From contig OY740770.1 of the NCBI GenBank assembly GCA_963513935.1, positions 85,471,267 to 85,535,266 on the forward strand: DNA of 64,000 nt. Direction: 5' to 3'. How positions within the stretch are numbered: the stretch's first letter is position 1; the number at the start of each line of letters is the position of its first letter. Shown in pieces: positions 10,591 to 24,893 of the stretch. Origin of the DNA: Aphrophora alni. Taxonomy: Eukaryota > Arthropoda > Insecta > Hemiptera > Aphrophoridae. The notes beneath the pieces were generated by a model. That model was not told the origin of the DNA, ran no database searches, and saw only the letters and a list, made by a program, of their open reading frames with translations. The translations under genes were made by a program, and so were the position numbers.

Positions 10591-13500
10591 TGTGTCAAGA
10601 TAACCAAACTACATCTGATAGTACTCTTCTCTATTCAACTCTATTAAAATTTAAACGACATCGGCATCGATTGACAAAACAAGTGTATCCATGCATTAAC
10701 TAAATTTGTGTAAATATAAATTTAAACGATAACTATATTATTGTTATCAAAAACATCGACCGGTGTGCGTTTTTGAATATCAAATTTTTAGTAATTACCA
10801 ATAACTTTATTTCTAAATATCAACAATAAAAAATTTCAGTAATATGTCAATCATGTTATGATATATCCATTTTCCCCATTTCCGAAAAAGAAAAAGTCTT
10901 GTTGTTTCACTACTCTTTGTGCTTTATAGTCAAGCATTACAATTTGCATATATGTCTCGAAATTACAAAATAAAATTACACGAATTTCTACTAATATTTA
11001 ATGTTACATATATTCCCTATATTATAGTATTTGTTGCTTGAAATGTAATATAATATAATGTGGGGTAATTATTTGTTGTGTTTATAGCTTATTCTAAGTG
11101 TAGAGGTTAGAAAATATCTGTTGTAAGGTATTGTAAAATTAAGGTATTGTATTATTATTGTAAGGTGTTGTTAAAGTTTTTCAATTCAAATAACTTTTAG
11201 ATCAAACCTTTACGTCCTATATATTGATAATAATGTTTTAAAACCATCTAATATCCTATGTTTGATTTTCATTTAAACAAATCATAATATTTATTATACG
11301 TAATCCCATGAAATTTGAATTATTTGTAACCATTTGCTTACTCAGTGTTGTAAATTACATTCAGATTAATCCTTCATTGCGTAATCAATGGTCTCACTCA
11401 GTACTTACGTCTTAAAATATGATATTAAAACTTAGGTATAATTTTTATGAATAAAATAAATAAAATGTGTTAATACAATAACATCTTGTACAGTAAGAGT
11501 TAACAAAGGAATACATTTCACAGATTGGGTATTGTGCAACACACTTCTGAGGGCAGTTTAAATTCAAGTAGATTTAGAGCAATATAAATTTCAGTTTGTG
11601 TAACCTTCATAGGAGATCGTTATATCAAACAAAATAGTCTCATAAATACAAACTATAGCGACATATATTTTGGAGAAATTGTTACCGTGCCCAAGGTATA
11701 TCTCCAGCATTTTCTACTATATTTTATGACAAGCAAAATAAGAATGTACTTAATTTTATTTTTCAAAAAATATGGAAAAATAAGCATTTTATCTGTTGTT
11801 TAAAGCATTTTAGATCCATTAAAATTCATTTTAAATATATAATTATTTAATTGAAAAACCCTATTGGAAATTACATATTGTAAATTTACGCTTAGAGTAG
11901 GTGAATAATAACCATGGTTAGGTTAACAATAAATATTTTCAATGAAACCGTATCAATGATATCACATTTCAAGCACTAAATTTTCATCCTCAGTTGCAAA
12001 TAATCAAAACAATATGATTTGTTAGTGTACTGTAGTACCTCTGCGAAGAGACACCTCTACCAGAATTGTACCTCTACAAGAATTTCTTACAGCATTTGAT
12101 CTCTTGCGAGTGTGATGGTGTGAAGTTGTGAGTGCGGTTACAGGTGCGGACTTACACGCCTCCACGTGGTGTATAGTGGACAACGTACTGTTGTGATGCA
12201 GCAAGCTGAACTTTGTGATGCGGTATTTTGTCCCATAACTCATATATATAGTAGAATCTAATCCTTATATTTTTAGTAATGAACATTCACCTACTATTGT
12301 TGCTAAGGCTGAGAGTGAAGTTTTGGATCAAATACTTGGAACCACTGGGATATACAATGCTGAAAGTAAATGGTATGTGTCAAATTAGCCCTCTACGTCT
12401 TATAGAACTACAAATAGATAATAGATTAGTTAGCATTTTTCGGAATTTCAAGTACACCTAATGGGGATGAGTGTTTGAGGAAAATCTCAAAATTAACCTT
12501 CAAATATTTGGGAGTAAGATTGGTAACTCACAAGAGTGAGAGCTAGCAGCGAGTACGGTTGTTCCTAACAATAAATCATTATTTTTAATGATCCTATCTT
12601 CAACGTTTCCACAATCTAGTTTTTAACTAAAAATAAACTTGTATATTTAGACTCATTTACTAGTATAACAATTAATAATAAGCGACATAATATTAATATA
12701 TAGAAACTAAATGCACCCAATTGTCTTTTTTATATTTATGAATCAATTATTGGTAAACAAATTATTACAAGTATGTACTGTAACTATATAGGCTACACAC
12801 ATATACTGTTGTAATTTTAGAATAGAATGGTATATAAATCTTATAATTAAAATGGTGAAGATTTGCTTAATTTCTTTCAGAAATATGTTGTTGTCTTTTA
12901 ATTAAACTATAAAATATAAGTATTTGATGTATGGTAGGTGAATTGCACTAAGCTAAATAAAGAAGATATTTGCATATTATTTAAACAGAATTGAACTTTT
13001 AACAGAACTTGTTGTTTAAATTTAAAGTTCTTTGTCTTATAGTTCACCAATTTTAATTATTTTAGTTTCTGTATTTAATTTCCTTTTCCTAATTTTGTTA
13101 ATTTAATATACTTATTTTTGTACATATTTTGATAATTGTGATGAATACGTACCTCTTTTAAACTCTTTCATTATTAGATTCTTCACTAATTTAACTTTTA
13201 ACTTATCATTGAACTGAATTTAATTATGAGTTCCTGCTTTAAGAAAAATATATTATTAAATTATCTAGGATGAAATGAAAACGAAATTTAACGACATGTA
13301 GTAGATAAAATCTAAAATATTAACGTAAATTTTAAGGGCAAACTTATTTTTAATAGAAATGGTAATTTAACATGAAAATAACTGTTTTGTGGTTATATTT
13401 TTCTGAAATTTAATTATTTTGAGTAGATATACAATGTTTGGTAATAATAAACAAACCTAAAACACTACCCTTAAATTTAAATTCAAATTTTAAAAAAAAT

Positions 13501-16500
13501 TTGTGTCAAAAATGAAAATTACTGTAATTTTTTTTGATTATCCTGAAAAAAACAACAACGTGATATTCTGTAAAAACCAATTTGCTTATATATTATTTTA
13601 AAGTTGTTCAATCAATCTTGGGATTTAGTTTTAAGTAAAAGGAGTAAAGTTGACATCAATGAATGCCGAAATTCTTTAGGATGGTATGTTCATTATATAA
13701 AAAAAAATGAAAAGGCTAATTGAAAGAAATTTTACCGAAACCCCTTCTGATGTTTTATTGATATAGACAATGGATATGATTCAAAAAATGTACATTTTAA
13801 AAATGTTGTTGTTTTTTATTTGTATTAACAATGATAGAAGATAAATATCATTCTTCATATATCTGCAAAAACCTTCACCAAATTTAAAGCACAACATTTC
13901 AATAATAAACTGAACGTTTTACCTAGAAAATCCAATCTTTAGTTCGCCCTTCAATCAGACCAATGTTAATTTGTTTTATAACTATTACAAATGTATACCA
14001 TACTTAAAAACACAAAACTGTAAGGTGTTATTAAAATTGTATTAATTGAAAAACACAGAAAAGGTAGAAACGAAAAGTTTAAATTACATCTCAAGACGGG
14101 CGTGAATCGGAATTGCAAATGTTGATCTATGAGCGGGAATTGGAGCACCTGCAACTTTCGTAACTCTCAAACTACAATTTCATACGACTTTAATCAAAAT
14201 TCTTATCGACTTCAAATTTATTAATTTGTTTATCTAAGTTTATCTGAGTTTGAGTTAAATTAATAATATTTATTAATACCTGTGGGAGAAATTGTAAAAA
14301 TGTTACACAGCGTTATATAGATGCAGAATGTGAGATAAAATATAATCCAACAAATTTATGTTCCGATTAATTATTTTTTAAATCAAATTTAATGGGTTGG
14401 AAGGAACTATGCTGTAGAAATATAATTTATAAACTTTAATTATGAAAATACAAGCATTTATTTGTAACACCTTATCATTTGTAATGTAATTGAAAAAATA
14501 CTACGTAATTCAGCTTATTTGCAAAATATATGATCTATATCACATATATTTTTGTCAAGTGGTATGTGCCTAGACAAAGAGGAAGCTGTATATTTAAAAT
14601 AAGACAAATGTACTAGTTGTTTCGTTCATAAGATTATTTCTGAAGACGGATTATTTAATAGAATGTTCTTTCATATAATAAATATATGACACCATCATCC
14701 TCTTGGTTGCTTATTGGCCTAAACCATTGTTCTTTGCTTAAACATTGCTTATGATTATAGGGGAAAAAACTGCCTCGAGCTAAAAATAAGAACATTTTAA
14801 TAATAGTTTAACACACGACATTTTGATGACAGGTTGTATTTAGAAATAAGATGAAGTAATTCTGAAATCAAATGTTCAGAAACGTATGATTGTAGAAAAT
14901 TGTAGGTGCTTGTTTATTCAATTATAAACATATGATACCTCTTCACATGTATTTCAGATGTATGTTAATTTGTGGTTAATTAACAGTGTAAAGTAGATAT
15001 GTGGAAATATACTGTAGTATGTGCTAGGTTTGTTGATTTTCATAAATATCGTACCTTTATCATAAAGTAAATTCGACCTCCAATACTGATACAAAATTCA
15101 CTTTTATGTTACAATATTAACTTTCTAAAAATTTGGTTTTATGGTCAGAGAGAAGTTTCAATGGAGAGTTCTGCCTTTTATTTATTTACTGTATTCATGT
15201 GTGGACGCCTTCTCGCTTGTAGATAAGGTAACAGTCAGAATACTATCTTCCTTATACCTGTGCTGTCTTTGCAATATTTTCTGTAAAATATTGTCTTCTA
15301 GATAAAAACGAAAGTATTTAAATCGTATTATATTTCTGTAAATTTTATTTTCAACATAGCCATTCCTTCTTAATAGCAGTTATTGAATCAATTATGTAAA
15401 TATGCATATCTCATAAGTGAAAATTTATATCTTGGAATTTATAATTTGTTGTCATTTCAATTTATTTGTACATATTTTATTTAGATTTAATTACTTTGTG
15501 ATAACAAAGTGCTTATATTGATATATTATGTGGTTTAAATTTTGCAAATTATTTATATCATTTTACCGGTTAGAAAGTGTTACATCCTTCCCCATACTTA
15601 ATATATTAGAGTGTTATGATTGTTTCAAATATATGGAAAGTACTTTCTACATCTATATAGTTATTTCAACGGTAATAGTTTTCATATTTTATAATATGAT
15701 TGATTTCCCCCGAAAATAATTCTACAAATCCATATACATTTTACTATAATTCCTGTTTAAAAAATGAGGGAATAAATATAATTACCTAATGATGGGAACG
15801 TTTTAATCTTATCATGTTTTTGTAGTAGTTCTGCAGAAGAGAGTGTCCATTACTATTTTGATATAAAATTATATATATATTTATTTATTTATTTATAATT
15901 ATTATTAAACACTGCCCATCTTTGTGTGTGCTACTGCAGTGAATTGATTTTATAAATAATTAGTTCACTTTGACACAATGGTCTTTTATTGGTGACAATA
16001 TACTATAATATATGTGAATAGCATCATATATTTCACAATTAATTATATGTTATCATCTGATTAAGATAAAACAACAAATTTCTTAAATTTTATCCACCTT
16101 AATATATGATCTCTAATTTCATAATTATAATGCAGTCATGTTTACCTAATTAAAATAAATAATGAAATATTTTTATTATGTAAAAATTATTATTTCCTGA
16201 TTTACAAAAGTGCAAAGCCGATAATTTACCCAAAACCAATTACATTGAAAGGTTAAGTTAAACAGTAAAATTTACCCAAAAATGTTCATTTTGGAGTGTA
16301 ATGAATTAACTACGTCGTGCTTAATAAAACTAATTATTTGTGTGTACTTAGTTGTATCATTTTGTTGTTGTATAAACTCTAGTTTGTAATAAAAATATAG
16401 ACTAATAAAACCTTTAAAAAAAAGTAACGTAACTTAATTTCCTTACTTAATACGCAGTAGAGGGTAAGTTGTGTCCTATCTATAATTAGAAATGGACACA

Positions 16501-17068
16501 ACAGGAAACCGATCATCAGGCCCACCAATCCTCCTTATTATAAAACCTAGGTATTTCCTGTCTTTCTGTCTGTCTATGTGAGGACAGTGATTGGCCAGTC
16601 GGACGATTGGACCATTGGACTATTGGAATATGAGTGGAACACAGTCCAAAACAGAAATTGGTGTCTTTCTCCATTTCCTACCAAGGTTACGTAAAATTTA
16701 ATTTACAGTATAATAAGGAATAATAATTACTTATAAACTTCAAGTATATTAGTTTAACTCTTATTATATATTAAGATACACACAATCTGTCTACATGTGA
16801 TAAATATCAGAAACATTAATACTAAATTATTTGTACATCCAGTTGTTCGGTTTGAAATTCAACAGGTGACGTTCTTTTTGTTTAAGTAAACCACAAAACC
16901 ATCAAAAGATACAATAAATGACGAGAAATTTTAAAGGATATCTCAGCAACACAGAGGAAATAACACTGTCGTGTAGATTCTACTCTTTCACATATCATGA
17001 TTTTTTCATTTGTTGTTTAGTGAAGGAAATACTCTACGCCACAATTCAAAAAGAGCTAAAGAGCTTAA
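10591..17068. other. Long AT-rich stretch with no identifiable gene
   Basis: Mostly AT-rich noncoding DNA. Bases 12030-12245 form a GC-richer island that includes CCACGTGG. It has overlapping short frames on both strands but nothing I recognise. A 60-codon plus-strand frame at 12279-12461 begins with ATG and is leucine-rich, but nothing beyond its length supports it. A perfect 9-bp hairpin (GTTGTGTCC/GGACACAAC) lies at 16468-16502. Frames near 13966-14154 and 15528-15719 look like chance. Confidence 0.45.
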
Positions 17069-17699
17069 ATAGTTATTTGTGCAACTAGTGAGCAAAGTGG
17101 AACTTTTTTAAACGAGAGGAAAATGTTGAGGCTTGCCGAGTGCGTCAAATTTATCGAGTTTAAAAAAGACACTTTGCTCACGAATTGCACATTATACTTT
17201 GTCTACAGTTGTTATTTTGTGACAAATAAAAAACATACTTCAGCAGTAACACAATTTAATAAAACATTAATTTAATACAATAGTGTTCAACCTCACGTCA
17301 AACTGAGGTTATTTATGAATATTACAAATAACTTAAGTGTATTGTTGAGGAAACGGGATTGCCAATTTCAAAACTCGGCAAACGAAAAATACTCATGTAC
17401 ATACACTGTCAATCATCTTTATGAATAATTACTTCCTTTTTCAACTTTAAAACGTTGTTTTGTTGTTTATTTATGTTATTTTACATGTAAGAATTAATCT
17501 AACATACATACAGGACATTTCCTGTATATTATAAATCAATTCAAATAAACTTAACCTAAATTTCGTTTTGTTCGGTTGCCATTCGGAGTGAGCAAAGTAG
17601 TGTGCAAAGTCGTGGGCAAAGTGAAACTGTTGAGAAATCAGCTGTTTTGCAAACTAATTTAAATGAACAAAATGCCACTTTGTCAACAACTGTAGGCAA
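17069..17699 (+). repeat. Foldback-containing dispersed repeat, copy A
   Basis: Closely matches 54641-55393 from ATAGTTATTTGTGC to GCCACTTTGTCAACAACTGTAG. Near its left end GTGAGCAAAGTG.. and ..CACTTTGCTCAC form a hairpin. Near its right end the motif GTGNGCAAAGT is repeated three times. The outer ends are imperfect inverted repeats (TTGTGC..GCAAAGTGG against the complement of CCACTTTGTCAACAACTGTAGGCAA). This copy lacks about 170 bases present in copy B but has about 25 bases (GAGGCTTGCCGAGTG..) that B lacks. It looks like a nonautonomous DNA element. An open frame at 17602-17784 spans its right end and is probably not a gene. Confidence 0.65.
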
Positions 17700-20600
17700 T
17701 AGAATATTTAGGCTAATTTGTTCTCAAACTAATAATGCCTTGAATATGTCAAAACGTGATGAAGAATTGCAATCAAACCATTAAACTTTACTTGATACTT
17801 TGGTCCATATTTAATCGTAATCTTTTGTTTAACGTTACATTTGTTTATTTAAAAAAAAAATAGACTAATTTGTGAAAGGCCTATGCTTTCCTGAACATCG
17901 TTTAGGAAGGTAAAATCTGTGTAATTATTCCATCAGGGTATTTATCAAAAATATTCATACTATTTCATGTTTTGGATTATTATTGAGGTATTTTTGTAAA
18001 TACTGTATTATCAATATTTTAATGTAAAATATATTATACTTAAAATAAATAAGATTGTGTTAAAGTGTTTACTTTTAAAACCATATCATAAAGGTTAATC
18101 TCCAAATTAAAATAGTTCTTAATGGCTTTAATAGTCGAAACATTCATAAAATGAATTTGTATTATTTCGTGGAAAAAATAGATGTAAATATCAGTATATA
18201 AATATACAACGTATATAATATGTCCCTCCATAATCCTGTATGAGACTTTTGATTTACTTAAAACTATTTAAAAAATCAAAAGTAACAAGAATGAGTTTCC
18301 TAGGGACCCACTGTATTTTTGAAATTTGTTGATCGATCACAGTGGACGACTTTTATATGCACTCAAAAGCAAAAATTAAATTTGGAAAAATACGATGACA
18401 ATTGTTATAACTTTTTTCTATATTTCTTGATTACGTATACTTATAAAAACTTGAATTATATACACGTATAAAGATTGATATTTCGTATGATATAGTAACA
18501 ATAAAGTAACAGGAGATAAAATCAAACGGGTTGATGGGTCTTATGTTTACAAAATAAATCTTATTATCATGAATCCTAAAGAAATATGATTTTTCAATGA
18601 TTATTAACTTATATATCGATGATCACCGATACAAGTGAAACTAGTCGATTCATTCAGAAATCTACATAGTTTTAAGTTTTAATAACTCTGTGTAAGATAA
18701 AATTTATTAAATAATATGTAGATTGTACTAGTGTATTTGAACATTCGTTTTAAAAATATTAACATACATTGTAAAATATCAAGGTGTTGCTTCCGAAGAA
18801 GTCAAATAGAGTTTCCACTCCTTCGAAATCTACCTCACCGAGTAGTTTACATTTATTACTTTTCTGATTTCCCAGCAGGCATCTATGTCCGTCCACCCAC
18901 TGACTTGTGTTCAGTGATACAATTGGATATATTTAAAGCAAATAGAATAGGAGTAGGAAAAATTATTTTGAAATTACACTTGTAAAAGTTAAATTTCCCA
19001 AAGAAAAAAAGAACTATTTAAACTACAAAGAAGGTAATTATAAAGTAGTATTTAAAAAAAAATAATTTACCTAATTAATTAAATTTTTAATAATTCAGCA
19101 ATTCATTTTAATTTTTAGACTTTTACTGTAATACCCAGTTTAACATATGACGCAATGTAAAGTATTGACATTAGATTTTATTTTTTTAGTAGATATATAA
19201 TTATTGGCTTTAAAAAAGAAATTAATTTTAAAGTGTCTAGACATGTTTAATTATACGATAACTATCAAATTGTGTAACTTCGTTTAACTCGATGGAATAA
19301 TAAATTATACTGATAGCAGTGTTGAATTAATAAAACTGTATATTAAGACTAGGAGAACAGATATTTATAAATTTTATAACTGATTATGTATAAATTCTAT
19401 TTTTGAATTTGTCTTGTATTTATTACATTTTAGGTCATTTTATTTACTTTGACAAACTAAACAGGTTCCTTACAAAGTGTTTGACCATTGGCCAAAATAC
19501 CATTCTTTTTAAACTTCTACCATTTTCATGATTGTTAGGATACTTGTTTAATTACGTAAACAAAAATGTAATATATTATTTACTATTTTCTGATTTTTAT
19601 TTGGAGTGTTAATTACAACATTAAAGGAAAGAAGGTAACTTTAGTATTTCTGAACAAAACCAATAAACTCTTGACGTATTGTATTTGTCTCTCTTAGCAA
19701 TTCAATTGTCTGTCCCATAAACCAATCAAGAATCAAGACTACACGAGTTTTCACTCAAGAAACTTTATAAGATTAAACTGAATCATGTAACTAAATGTAT
19801 CTGTGAAATTTACAACCGTATACAATTTTTATTGTAATCTTAGGTTTATTTAGAGAAATTGATTATAATTGTGTTTTAATCGCGGTATCTTTTAGGAATT
19901 TTTACTTTAAATTAAAATATACACAAATCGTTATTGAGTCGTAGCTTTGTTTCCTGTTTTTGTGGTTTGGAGAATCCTGGATTACCATATACTTTATTAG
20001 TTTGAATAATTATTTAAAGTTGTCTTTTTTTTAGAATTCAAAGTTAAGATTTTTTTTCCCTCATACAGAACTCAAACATCTTTGCAATCGTATATTCTCT
20101 ATAAATAAATACTATTAAATTTCTTAATATTCTACTTAATATTTTCATAACATATAAATTGTTTGGGTTAACACATCAAAACATTGACTAAATCTTTACT
20201 ATAAAATATTTATATTATGATTGCTGATTATGGATATAGAATGAATTTAATTGGAAATTGTTGTATTTATTTGGTTTTATATTTCTTCTGCCCAAGTAGT
20301 ATCGTAATACAATCATTTTATCCTCTTTCCTAATTATTAAATTTAGTGAAGTTGTATACCGATGATATTATATTTGAAAAAATTGTAATAACTGTAATCA
20401 AAAATCGAAATATTAAATTATGTACTCTCCAATGGTTTTATCGATATATATTATCTATGTAAATAATACCTAATCCAATGTATTTCACTTTTTCTTTTTT
20501 TTCGGTGATATACGAGTAGGTAAAAAAAAATATATACTAAAAATTAGCTATAATTAGTTTAAGTTTCCATAAGATAGAAATTGAAACTATGAAAGTTATT

Positions 20601-21127
20601 TTTTGAATATAAATAACTAATTAAATCTTGAAATTCCGGTCAGTTGATACAAAAAAATTTAAAACTACATTTTAAGTTATTTGAAAACTAAAATCTTCTA
20701 CAGTAAATTGTAATAACGAATAGAAATTTAAGTCTTACTGCAAACTGAGTTTCTATTAATAGATAACCACCATTTTAAATTATTAAAAATATAACAATCA
20801 ATTAATCAGAGATTAATATTATTTAGGTTAAAAATATCGATATTATGCCTCTAATTATATACTAGAACAAAGCTTGTTAATTTACGTGTTAAAGAATATT
20901 TTCTAATAATATCATTTGATAACGTTATTCGTTTGAAGGAACTGATAAAAAATACGGTATTGTCCATTGTTTAAAATAATCTAGAATTTTTCCATTTAAC
21001 TAAATGAGAAAAGCATTATTTACACGACTATACGAACATTTGTTAAAACATTTAAGCCAAAGAAAAAAGGAAATTTTTTAGATTTCCTCCTTTTATAAAA
21101 CAAATTATTAAGCTGAACTAATTGTTT
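17700..21127. other. AT-rich sequence, nothing firm
   Basis: No family match was recognised. An 84-codon frame at 18731-18985 overlaps a GC-richer patch (about 18780-18920) but has no motif and no ATG at its listed start. Other frames are chance-like. Confidence 0.45.
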
Positions 21128-21131
21128 CCAC
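21128..21131 (+). repeat. Target site duplication CCAC, left of LTR element
   Basis: CCAC immediately precedes the left LTR and recurs immediately after the right LTR at 25509-25512. A 4-bp duplication is usual for several LTR retrotransposon superfamilies. Confidence 0.75.
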
Positions 21132-21746
21132 TGTTATGATTGGCTCTCTAAAATATGCCTGGGTTCTTATTTTCTATTAAATATCATCAAATCAGTGGTT
21201 CAGTATACTAATTAATTTTTATTAACAATGACTATCTCCTATCTTATTATAATAATACAATATCTTTATTACTACTATTAATCCAGAATGACTCTAATTA
21301 TTGTGACTCACAGATCTGATTCTACGTTATATATTATTATTACTTGTGTCTGAAATACGTGCAAGGTTTTGACATGAAGTTTGCTCACCCTGCTTGCCAT
21401 TCATGGATGCTCATCTGAAGTCTCAAAACTCCTAGGTAGCTCGTATACGCCAAGTCCGTCTGGCTATCTTCCAGAATTATGCTCCCAGGATTCTCTTACT
21501 CGCCAAGTCCGTCTGGCTATCTTCAAAAATTCCTGCAGCACCTCCCTCGATTAATCTTGGCCCACTGACCAAGTTTTCTCCCACCCAAGGGTTTATATGT
21601 GTTTGTAGCATCAATGACGTCTGCCTTGCTTGCAAGGTAAGCAATTTCATCATTTTTTCAGGTCTGTCACAATAATTGTTGTCATACTGTGTTCCTAAAA
21701 AGAACTTAGACTATATTCCTAACTAAAACTATCCTAATTCCTAACA
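21132..21746 (-). repeat. LTR (3' LTR in element orientation)
   Basis: This 615-bp terminal repeat is practically identical to 24894-25508. The only difference I could see is TGTTATG against TGGTATG at its plus-strand start. The outer ends read TGTTA...TAACA, so the TG..CA rule is met. It contains a partial internal duplication: CGCCAAGTCCGTCTGGCTATCTTC is present at 21448-21471 and again at 21501-21524. The near identity of the two LTRs means a recent insertion. Confidence 0.9.
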
Positions 21747-22056
21747 TCACCGGCGCCCTCTAAACATCGTCTCGATGTTTAAAAAAAAAACAAACATGGC
21801 ACTTTAGTCGTTCAAAATAGAAACAAAAAAAAATATACAAAAATACACCACCACTATACCTAAATATTGCATCGCAACTGACATACATATACTTCATACA
21901 AATAATCTCAAAAATAAAATAAATTTTTACAATTAGTAACAATTTTCATAATTCTAAAACAACTTATGTCACATTTTTGATGTTTATACTTTCAAAACAT
22001 ACTATTTATATAACACACTGGTGTTCTGAAATTTAAATTTAGTTTAACATGATATA

Positions 22057-22269
22057 TTAAAACACATACCATAATATACATAGTAATTCATAACAAACCA
22101 TGAACAATACAATCATTATTACAAATTCAATGATGTCAATTATTTGCTGCCACCTTGCCAATTTATCCTTCCCATCAGCTCCATCTTCATGACGTGAATC
22201 AGCAGTTGAATGTGGTTCTGAGAATAGCCTCGTAGTTGCCAACATGTTACTTAGCCTTGAAACTCTCAA
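22057..22269 (-). CDS. Small ORF with C-terminal transmembrane segment near the 3' LTR
   Basis: The open frame has about 70 codons. The first ATG is near 22245, since the frame's far end starts with TTG. The N-terminal half is polar (ADSRHEDGADGKDKLARW). It is followed by a strongly hydrophobic stretch (IIDIIEFVIMIVLFMVCYEL) that would span a membrane. It ends about 310 bp before the 3' LTR, where elements with a third gene carry an envelope-type protein, so it might be a leftover C-terminus of such a gene. No further similarity can be seen, and a chance frame is possible. Confidence 0.3.
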   Translation of the reverse strand: MRVSRLSNMLATTRLFSEPHSTADSRHEDGADGKDKLARWQQIIDIIEFVIMIVLFMVCYELLCILWYVF

Positions 22270-24877
22270 ACAGTAACAAAAAAATTAATTATCAATTTTT
22301 CAACAGTCCTACACACGGGTTGCTGTCATTGAGCAAACATCATGTTTTAATTTCCTTGTAATTTAAAAAAAAATTAATTACCCTCTGTGTCTAAAAATCA
22401 TTGCACTATTCAACCCCCCTGGTTAGAGTCATTCTGTATTGTACATTAATCACAAACTTATATTATCATTTATTTTAAAATCTCATTACTTAAGTTATTA
22501 TTATTCATAAACCTTCCATTTTCATTAAAAAATTCTCAACTTGTTTGGTTTGCTGGGATAATATGCTCTCAAAACTCTATTTATTACAAAAACAAACTTC
22601 ATTTTTAATTACATACATTTCAAATTATATCATTACCTTTTAAAATTACAAAAAAAATTCACCTATTGTCTTCAAAAACTCCTTTTACATTAATATTACA
22701 TCATAGTATCTCATCTCAAAACTCATCTTATTATAGGCTTCTCATGACTTAATAACCTGGTTGCATCAACTCCGTATAAAAAAAAAAAAATTCATTGTTA
22801 TTATTTATATGCAGAACTTTTTTGTTACTGTCATATTTCGTCGCAATAAAACTCATATATCCTCGTAGAAACTCATTTAAAACCTTATGTGTATAGTGCC
22901 CCTTTGGCTCGCTATCACATTTCGTCGTAAATCTCGTAGAACCTCAATAATAAAACCTCTTTAACCTCAATAAAACGTCGCAAATTCATATATCATCGAA
23001 GAAACCTCGTAAACTTAAAAAACTACCTTTCAATGCAACCAAATTACTTTTTCCAAAGAAAACCTCTTTATAGACTTCATTTTTCTATTTGACACTACCC
23101 TATCATATTCCTGTAAACTCCATATCTCCTTTATTAACCTAAAATATCTCTTCATATTACTTTATTTGCATTTAAAAAAAATAATAAAATCTTACTATCT
23201 CAATAAACCTTGATTCTAAATTATCATTATTCCCAGCAAACCAATTATGTCCATTAAGCACAAGTAACTCTCTTGATAATTCATTTACCCTATATAAATC
23301 ATTTTATCTTTAAACCTCCACTTATATTGTTCATCTATTTCATTTTTTAATCATTTTACTTCAAATTTACTCAAATTACCTTAAAATTACATTATTTATT
23401 AATCATATCAATATTTCAAATCAGATACTTCAATATTTTAAACTTTATTGTTCCATTTTATTATTATTTAATTATTCCAAGTAAAAACTTTAACATTATT
23501 TAAACCTTAGTAATTTATCAATCTAACCTCAAGTTTGCCCTTTAAACTTCTTATTTTAGTAAATCCTAACATGTTTATTATTTATTATTCCCTATTTATC
23601 TAAATCTTAATGTTTACTAACTTTCTTTTAATTATATTCACATACAATCAAAATATTTATAATTTTAACCTAAACTATGCATTCTTTAGAAAAATTTATT
23701 TATTTTATTTTATTTATTTTTTACTGGTGTTCCTACACAAACAAAGGAAAATTCAACACCTGACACCCATAAATATCCGTTTCAGCTACTTAGTTCACCG
23801 AAAACAAGATAAAAATATATGTCAAGTTAGTTGTGAATTCTATTTCCGAGAAGACTTTTGACGCAATAAGTAAGAAGCAATGTAAATAAACAACAATGAC
23901 TTGTCAGCAGTCTATGATCTAACCGCCGTGACCTAGTGCAATGTAAATTGTTGACACACCATTTATGTAACTGTTTTACAAACATTTATATAAATGTAAC
24001 AAATTCTCTATAGCTATGCGATTTCTTAAAATGGTTTACATTTTTGCGATAAATTGCACACTTTGGTTTAGCATGTCTAAATTTTCGTCGTAAACCATTA
24101 TTTGCCATAGAAATCGCATAACACCTTAATTTGTTGCAAAATCCTCAGCATTCACACTACACACCTTGCCAAAGGTATGCTGAAATAAACAATCAAACTC
24201 CAAAGAATTTCCCTACTCAGCATGTTATATAATCTTCACATTACACTTCATTCACAATAAACCTGACCTAAGTATTTCTTTCAGTTCATTGCCTATGAAA
24301 CATAAAAGACTAACTTAAACTATTAACTATAGACGCTGACAATATCAAATGTTTCAAAATGCATAACAACCATATATATATACATTCAAAATTTATTAAT
24401 TCAAACTGTATAATAAATAAATAATTCTTAAATCAACAGATTAAATACATTTACACAAAAGGGATTAATAATCTTCAGAAATATCAAACATTTGACAACC
24501 TAAAAGCGTAGAACAAATTGAATATAAATGTTACTTCAAAACTTAATAATATTTCTCTCAAAGTTTATAATAACTATTTACAAATCAACTTTTCAACAAA
24601 TTAAACCATTAACATAACATAGTAATCTTTCATAAATTTCAAAATAACGAAACAAAACACTAAATACCGATAAATTAATTGTCTATAACAAATTTTTCCA
24701 TTTTAACGTTTATCAAGTAAATCAACTTCAAGTCTACATTAAATTAATAAAATCAACAAATAATTAAATAAAGTAATAAAGTGTTTAGTAAATACTAAAC
24801 CCATGACCGATAAGAATTCAACAAAACTCAACATTTTATAAAATGGTTATAAAACTTTTTAGTAAAAACTAAAAGCA

Positions 24878-24891
24878 CGGCCGATGCACCA
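24878..24891 (-). promoter_or_regulatory. Primer binding site, tRNA-Gly type
   Basis: The minus strand reads TGGTGCATCGGCCG, starting two bases inside the 5' LTR (right copy). These 14 bases are complementary to the 3' end, including CCA, of the insect tRNA-Gly(GCC) sequence as remembered. The next bases diverge. This fixes the element's orientation and would be where minus-strand DNA synthesis starts. Confidence 0.7.
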
Positions 24892-24893
24892 TT

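Noticed and set aside
17602..17784. 60-codon frame at the end of the foldback repeat
   Set aside because: It starts without ATG, spans a repeat boundary, and copy B does not preserve it past the end of the repeat.
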